Below, one piece after another: positions 8,164 through 10,422 of a stretch of 10,422 nt of DNA. The stretch comes from an uncultured Campylobacter sp. (GTDB lineage: Bacteria > Campylobacterota > Campylobacteria > Campylobacterales > Campylobacteraceae), in contig CAKVDW010000030.1 in NCBI GenBank assembly GCA_934728065.1, forward strand, positions 1 through 10,422. The letters are read 5' to 3'. Position numbers and translations under genes: made by a program. Position 1 is the stretch's first letter; every line of letters begins with the position of its first letter. The notes under the pieces were generated by a model. The model did no database searches and was not told where the DNA came from. It saw nothing but the letters and a program-made list of their open reading frames with translations.

Positions 8164-8230
8164 CTTGTCATACTGACTGATTTTCGTCATACCAACTTGT
8201 CTTGTCATACTGAGCGCAGCGAAGTATCCA
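8164..8230. repeat. Interspersed palindromic repeat (TGAGCGnAGCGAAG type) with GTCATAC direct copies
   Basis: CTTGTCATACTGA occurs twice exactly (8164-8176 and 8201-8213), with a third GTCATAC at 8186-8192, so the copies are spaced 19 and 18 bases apart. The last copy runs into GAGCGCAGCGAAGTATCCA, a variant of the interspersed sequence common in bacterial genomes as GTCATTCTGAGCGAAGCGAAGAATC. The flanking arms ATACT (8207-8211) and AGTAT (8223-8227) pair, as ATTCT and AGAAT do in the common form. The comparison with the common form is from memory. Confidence 0.65.
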
Positions 8231-8266
8231 CTTACAAAACTTTGTTTATGGTAATGAGTAAGTGCA

Positions 8267-8298
8267 AAGTATCCAAATTTAAGGTAATTTGGATACTT
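8267..8298. repeat. Perfect 13-bp inverted repeat (hairpin)
   Basis: AAGTATCCAAATT (8267-8279) and AATTTGGATACTT (8286-8298) form a perfect 13-bp stem with a 6-base loop TAAGGT. The AAGTATCCA core repeats the end of the palindrome at 8222-8230, so both belong to one composite element. It is AT-rich and followed on the plus strand by CAAAGAAAG, so it is not a standard terminator in that direction. Confidence 0.7.
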
Positions 8299-8448
8299 CA
8301 AAGAAAGAGATAACCCGCTTAAAATGCGATAAATTCAAGCCTTTGCCTAAATTCATCGCCCCAAGCGAAAATTCGTCATTTGCACCTAGCTTCAAAGCAA
8401 ACTCTCACTCATCGCTCAAAGCAAAAGTCCATTCAGCTTTCACTCAGC

Positions 8449-9147
8449 TTAAAAGCTAAACGAGTAGCGCAAGCCCACTTGATAAGGCTGTGAAGCCTTG
8501 TAAGTCGCTGTTTTATAGAAGTTGATGTTGCTGTAAGTCTCTTTGAGTTCTTTTTCTTGTTGCAGCACACCAAAACGGCTGTAAAGCTCTATGCCGTGGT
8601 TTTGGGCTATATTTGTGCGCACGCCAAAGTTTATACCCAAATCAAAGCCGCTTGGATTCATGTCTAGATATTTAAAGGCAATACCTTTTTCGGTTTCGGC
8701 TTTAACGGTGTGGTGCGAGTAGCCAAGGCTCAGTCCTAAAAACGCCCCCAAATCCAAGTTGTTGCTTGATATGAAGTTGTAGAGCGCATCGGCGTTTGCG
8801 GTGATGATTGTAGAATTCACCTTGAAAGTGTTTCCAGCGACCTCATTGACATACTCACCGGTAAAGTCCGTGCCTAAATCAAAGCTCGCATAATACCTTG
8901 CACCAAATTCAGGCGTGAAAAACTGCTTATAACCAGCCACAAAGCCATAGCGAGAGCCACCAGCACTGATGGACCCGCTGCCTTTTGTGGGTAAGTTCAA
9001 ATAGTTACTATCGTTCTCCCCTTTGAACTCCAAGCCACCGTATCCTACTTGAAGCCCCACAAAAGCTCCGCTTGTCTCAGCTAGCGCACTGCTAGCACCT
9101 AAAATCCCAGCCACTACAAGGCTTAACGCGATTTTGTTTTTACTCAT
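8449..9147 (-). CDS. Outer-membrane beta-barrel protein (Helicobacter/Campylobacter small OMP type)
   Basis: The 232-residue precursor has a clear Sec signal peptide (residues 1-23, SKNK then a hydrophobic core, cleavage after SSALA). The mature protein starts ETSGAFVGLQVGYG, followed by alternating amphipathic strands rich in Gly, Tyr and Phe. The final strand VGLRYSFSF ends in Phe, the signal for Bam-dependent insertion in the outer membrane. The size and the GAFVGLQVGYG opening fit the small Helicobacter-type outer-membrane protein families, probably an 8-strand barrel. The role (pore, adhesin or structural) cannot be read from sequence. ATG at 9147 has an AAGGG site (9153-9157) five bases upstream. 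It is the last gene of the right-hand minus-strand block but is separated by 252 bases, so it probably has its own promoter. Confidence 0.85.
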   Translation of the reverse strand: MSKNKIALSLVVAGILGASSALAETSGAFVGLQVGYGGLEFKGENDSNYLNLPTKGSGSISAGGSRYGFVAGYKQFFTPEFGARYYASFDLGTDFTGEYVNEVAGNTFKVNSTIITANADALYNFISSNNLDLGAFLGLSLGYSHHTVKAETEKGIAFKYLDMNPSGFDLGINFGVRTNIAQNHGIELYSRFGVLQQEKELKETYSNINFYKTATYKASQPYQVGLRYSFSF

Positions 9148-9399
9148 AAGAGCCCTTTAAGATAAATTTCTACATTTTTAAGCCCTTTGCGCCTAAAATT
9201 CAAACTTTTAATCAAAAATTTAAATTTAAAAAGACAAAAACGCTTAAAATTTAGATAAGCTAATAATACAACCCCTCAACAACAAAGAGTAAATGAAAAA
9301 AGGAATTTGGTAAAAATTTGACACTTGCAATCTTTATGTGAATTTTAAGTTAGGAAATGAATCCTTTTTCAAGGGTTTATTAAATTCACGCCTTTGCGC
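9148..9399. other. AT-rich 252-base gap, probably promoter and leader of the outer-membrane protein gene
   Basis: No open frame of note lies here. Reading on past the 9400 stop in the same frame gives about 21 more codons before the next stop, and I see no strong coding signal, so a longer downstream reading of the small secreted protein is not supported. A short CCTT/AAGG hairpin at 9364-9375 is too weak to call a terminator. Confidence 0.45.
9263..9268 (-). promoter_or_regulatory. Candidate -10 box for the outer-membrane protein gene
   Basis: The minus strand reads TGTATTATTAG, giving a TATTAT hexamer about 115 bases before the ATG. The long leader and the many AT-rich alternatives in this gap make the assignment weak. 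Confidence 0.3.
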
Positions 9400-9612
9400 T
9401 TAAATTTGCTTGTTATCAAGGCAGTTTTTACCGTCATTAAATACCGACACATAAGGCTTTGAGTTATAAAAATCCGCATTGCCACTGCTTAAATACTCCA
9501 AACTTGTGATACTTCTTAAACCGATTTGCTTTTTAAAAAGGCTGTCAAAACTTATGGGGTCAGAGCCAAAAGCGCAAGTAAAAAAGATGAAAGGCACAAG
9601 AATTTTTTTCAT
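9400..9612 (-). CDS. Small exported protein of unknown function, possibly a truncated outer-membrane component
   Basis: The 70-residue product starts MKKILVPFIFFTCAFGSD, a clear signal peptide with likely cleavage after AFG or GS. The mature part is only about 54 residues (SFDSLFKKQIGLRSITSLEYLSSGN...) with one Cys near the end. I do not recognise the family. The RSITSLEYLSSGNADFY stretch, with alternating polar and hydrophobic residues, looks more like the first strands of a larger secreted or outer-membrane protein than a complete fold, so truncation is possible. I prefer ATG at 9612 over TTG at 9615. The AAGG ribosome site (9621-9624) overlaps the stop codon of the preceding C39 gene, showing a tight operon link. 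Confidence 0.55.
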   Translation of the reverse strand: MKKILVPFIFFTCAFGSDPISFDSLFKKQIGLRSITSLEYLSSGNADFYNSKPYVSVFNDGKNCLDNKQI

Positions 9613-9622
9613 CAAACAAGCC

Positions 9623-9946
9623 TTAAAATCTCACTTTGATTTTATCAAGTAAATGCGTGCTAAAAAAGTGTGTCTTTTCGCCCTTAAAGCCTTGAAAGTC
9701 CTTTGGCAAGATGATGAGAGCGTATCCGCCCTTTTTGTCCTTGTCCCACACGGAAAAAAACTCTTTTTTAGACGCCGTGTAAGCGCCAAAATTTGGGTCT
9801 AAAATCCGCACAAAATCGCCTTTTTGGTTTAACACCACCACAAAATGCGGAAAACGAGGGTCGTTTTCTATTTTTACAAGCAAAGGCGCGCTTAGCTCGT
9901 TTAAATGCGCCCTTTCAAGCAAAAATCCCTCACTTTCATAGCCCAT
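9623..9946 (-). CDS. C-terminal half of the C39 peptidase: catalytic His and Asp
   Basis: The 107 residues begin MGYESEGFLL and carry FPHFVVVL (His34) and VRILDPNFGAY (Asp50), the second and third members of the C39 triad. The 11-base overlap with the first half could allow re-initiation. The product would have no signal peptide, so as a separate protein it would stay in the cytosol and be inactive. No Shine-Dalgarno precedes its ATG. Confidence 0.65.
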   Translation of the reverse strand: MGYESEGFLLERAHLNELSAPLLVKIENDPRFPHFVVVLNQKGDFVRILDPNFGAYTASKKEFFSVWDKDKKGGYALIILPKDFQGFKGEKTHFFSTHLLDKIKVRF

Positions 9947-10196
9947 TCATCGCCACGCTTTTAAGTTCGGCAAAGGAAAGCATATCAGTTTTTTGCTGTA
10001 AAAACTCCAAAATTTCTTTTTCGCCAAGCTGCCTAAAAGAGTAGAAATTCAGCACATTTGCAAGGCTTGCTGCACCGCAAGATTCTTCATAATTTTGACG
10101 AACAAAATTTGTGTTTTTAAGTTCTTGGATAGATTTAGCTTTAAATTCAGCCCACATTAAACTTACAAAGAGAAAAGAAAAGAGAAAAATTTTCAT
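9936..10196 (-). CDS. N-terminal half of the C39 peptidase: signal peptide and catalytic Cys
   Basis: The 86 residues start with a signal peptide (MKIFLFSFLFVSLMWA, cleavage before EF). VRQNYEESCGAASLANVL follows, in which Gln34 and Cys40 have the six-residue spacing of the C39 oxyanion Gln and nucleophile. The frame ends MNGL-stop, just where the homologous fold would continue with GYESEG. ATG at 10196 comes only six bases after the stop of the Asn-rich gene. The ribosome site is poor, so translation probably depends on coupling. Confidence 0.7.
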   Translation of the reverse strand: MKIFLFSFLFVSLMWAEFKAKSIQELKNTNFVRQNYEESCGAASLANVLNFYSFRQLGEKEILEFLQQKTDMLSFAELKSVAMNGL

Positions 10197-10202
10197 TGAA
10201 TT

Positions 10203-10422
10203 TTATACACTTAACTTTGTGGGCGATTTTTCATCGTTTGAAACACTCTTTAAAAGCTCTTTCAAAAAGCTGTCGTTTGAATTTGTTTTGCTTAAATTTG
10301 CGTTTGAATTTGGCGTATTAAAATTTAAATTTTGCTTTGAATTTGCGTTTGAATTTATCAAATTTAATTTTGTTTGTAAATTTGAATTTTTACCTGAATT
10401 TTCACTTGAATTTGTTACATTT
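10203..10422 (-). CDS. C-terminus of an Asn/Ser-rich repetitive protein (5' part outside the window)
   Basis: The frame runs open from the right edge for 72 codons to a TAA at 10203-10205. It is too short and lacks a start, so it is easily missed. About one third of the residues are Asn, with many Ser, in motifs such as NSNANS, NSNANL, TNSSENSG and TNSNDS. The final part (FLKELLKSVSNDEKSPTKLSV) is less repetitive and slightly charged. The tail looks disordered. Repetitive Asn-rich tails occur in surface or secreted proteins and in amyloid-forming proteins. No function can be assigned, but the close spacing to the C39 gene suggests a joint operon and perhaps a substrate relation. Confidence 0.7.
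   Translation of the reverse strand, partial: NVTNSSENSGKNSNLQTKLNLINSNANSKQNLNFNTPNSNANLSKTNSNDSFLKELLKSVSNDEKSPTKLSV
10274..10356. repeat. Degenerate repeat (C/G)(G/T)TTTGAATTT in the Asn-rich tail
   Basis: CGTTTGAATTTG occurs at 10274-10285 and 10301-10312. CTTTGAATTTG (10335-10345) is followed directly by CGTTTGAATTT (10346-10356). On the minus strand these encode the AAATTCAAA core of the NSN motifs. Such short in-frame repeats can expand or contract, changing the length of the tail. Confidence 0.55.

Larger units (their letters stand above)
8109..8448. other. 340-base intergenic region holding a promoter and repeats, no convincing gene
   Basis: From left to right it contains the MFS ribosome site and promoter (8116-8148), three GTCATAC copies (8167, 8186, 8204), an interspersed palindrome (8204-8230), a 7-bp inverted pair CACTTAC/GTAAGTG (8229-8235, 8258-8264), a 13-bp hairpin (8267-8298), an imperfect 10-bp inverted repeat (GCGATAAATT at 8326-8335 against AATTCATCGC at 8350-8359) and short direct repeats of CAAAGCAAA near 8393 and 8417. 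On the minus strand about 40 codons stay open between roughly 8282 and 8402 without a credible start. That may be a decayed coding scrap or chance. No U-rich terminator is evident for the outer-membrane protein gene on the right. Confidence 0.6.
9623..10196 (-). pseudogene. Periplasmic C39-family cysteine peptidase, split by a frameshift
   Basis: Two overlapping frames together make one C39 peptidase of about 190 residues with a signal peptide. The Cys and its oxyanion Gln are in the first part, the His and Asp in the second. Only a joined protein can be active. The join needs a +1 shift, or equivalently two missing bases, near 9936-9946. No ABC transporter or membrane helices are attached, so it is not the processing domain of a bacteriocin exporter but a free, exported C39 protein, as in the Fap amyloid system (FapD). 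It is either a pseudogene, a recoded gene or a sequencing error; the sequence alone does not decide. Confidence 0.75.

Noticed and set aside
8164..8213. Evenly spaced GTCATAC copies as a small CRISPR array
   Set aside because: The repeat unit is too short, the middle copy differs, the interval is only 11-12 bases and no cas gene is near.
8074..8313. Plus-strand frame containing CHTERSEVST
   Set aside because: This peptide is the usual spurious translation of the interspersed TGAGCGnAGCGAAG repeat; the frame overlaps the MFS start and its promoter and has no ribosome site.
9318..9323. TTGACA on the plus strand as a -35 box
   Set aside because: No matching -10 at the right distance and no plus-strand gene downstream; Campylobacter promoters do not rely on this box.
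9793..10044. Plus-strand 83-codon frame over the C39 frameshift
   Set aside because: It is opposite the C39 sequence and has no start signals; it arises as the antisense shadow of the split gene.
9623..10196. Bacteriocin exporter (ABC transporter with C39 domain)
   Set aside because: The C39 domain has its own signal peptide and is not followed by transmembrane or ATPase domains.

Overview
The window looks like chromosomal DNA of a Campylobacter-type epsilonproteobacterium. The grounds are an overall AT-rich sequence, extended -10 promoters with T-rich upstream DNA, a menaquinone gene of the futalosine route, a Helicobacter/Campylobacter-style small outer-membrane barrel, and a gene order (subtilase - glmS - GlnD-like protein - divergent mqnE) that I recall from Campylobacter jejuni. 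The species cannot be fixed from the sequence alone.

Left part (1-5525, all minus strand) is a compact operon read from right to left. It holds a 795-aa GlnD-like protein that starts with TTG, then glmS two bases after its stop, then a secreted S8 subtilase whose 3' part runs off the left edge. The GlnD-like protein appears to have lost the catalytic residues of both its nucleotidyltransferase and its HD domain, while its C-terminal ACT region remains. Its tight coupling to glmS, a glutamine-using enzyme, suggests a sensor or regulatory role rather than an enzymatic one; this is inference.

Middle part: a 192-base divergent promoter region (5526-5717) separates that operon from mqnE (plus strand, aminofutalosine synthase for menaquinone). 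mqnE converges on a 12-TM MFS exporter (minus strand) with a YajR-like soluble C-terminal tail. The two genes overlap tail to tail by 18 bases, and a symmetric hairpin sits on the overlap. Upstream of the exporter lies a 340-base non-coding stretch with a strong extended -10 promoter, three spaced GTCATAC copies, an interspersed palindrome of the 'TGAGCGnAGCGAAG' kind and a perfect 13-bp hairpin.

Right part (8449-10422, all minus strand): a 232-aa outer-membrane beta-barrel gene, an AT-rich 252-base gap, then a small gene cluster read right to left. The cluster consists of the Asn/Ser-rich repetitive C-terminus of a protein entering from the right edge, a periplasmic C39 cysteine peptidase split by a frameshift between its catalytic Cys and its His/Asp, and a 70-aa secreted protein that may be a stump of a longer one. 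A free-standing exported C39 peptidase next to an Asn-rich repetitive protein recalls the functional-amyloid (Fap) arrangement. The cluster here looks partly decayed. This is the most interesting but also the most speculative part of the window.
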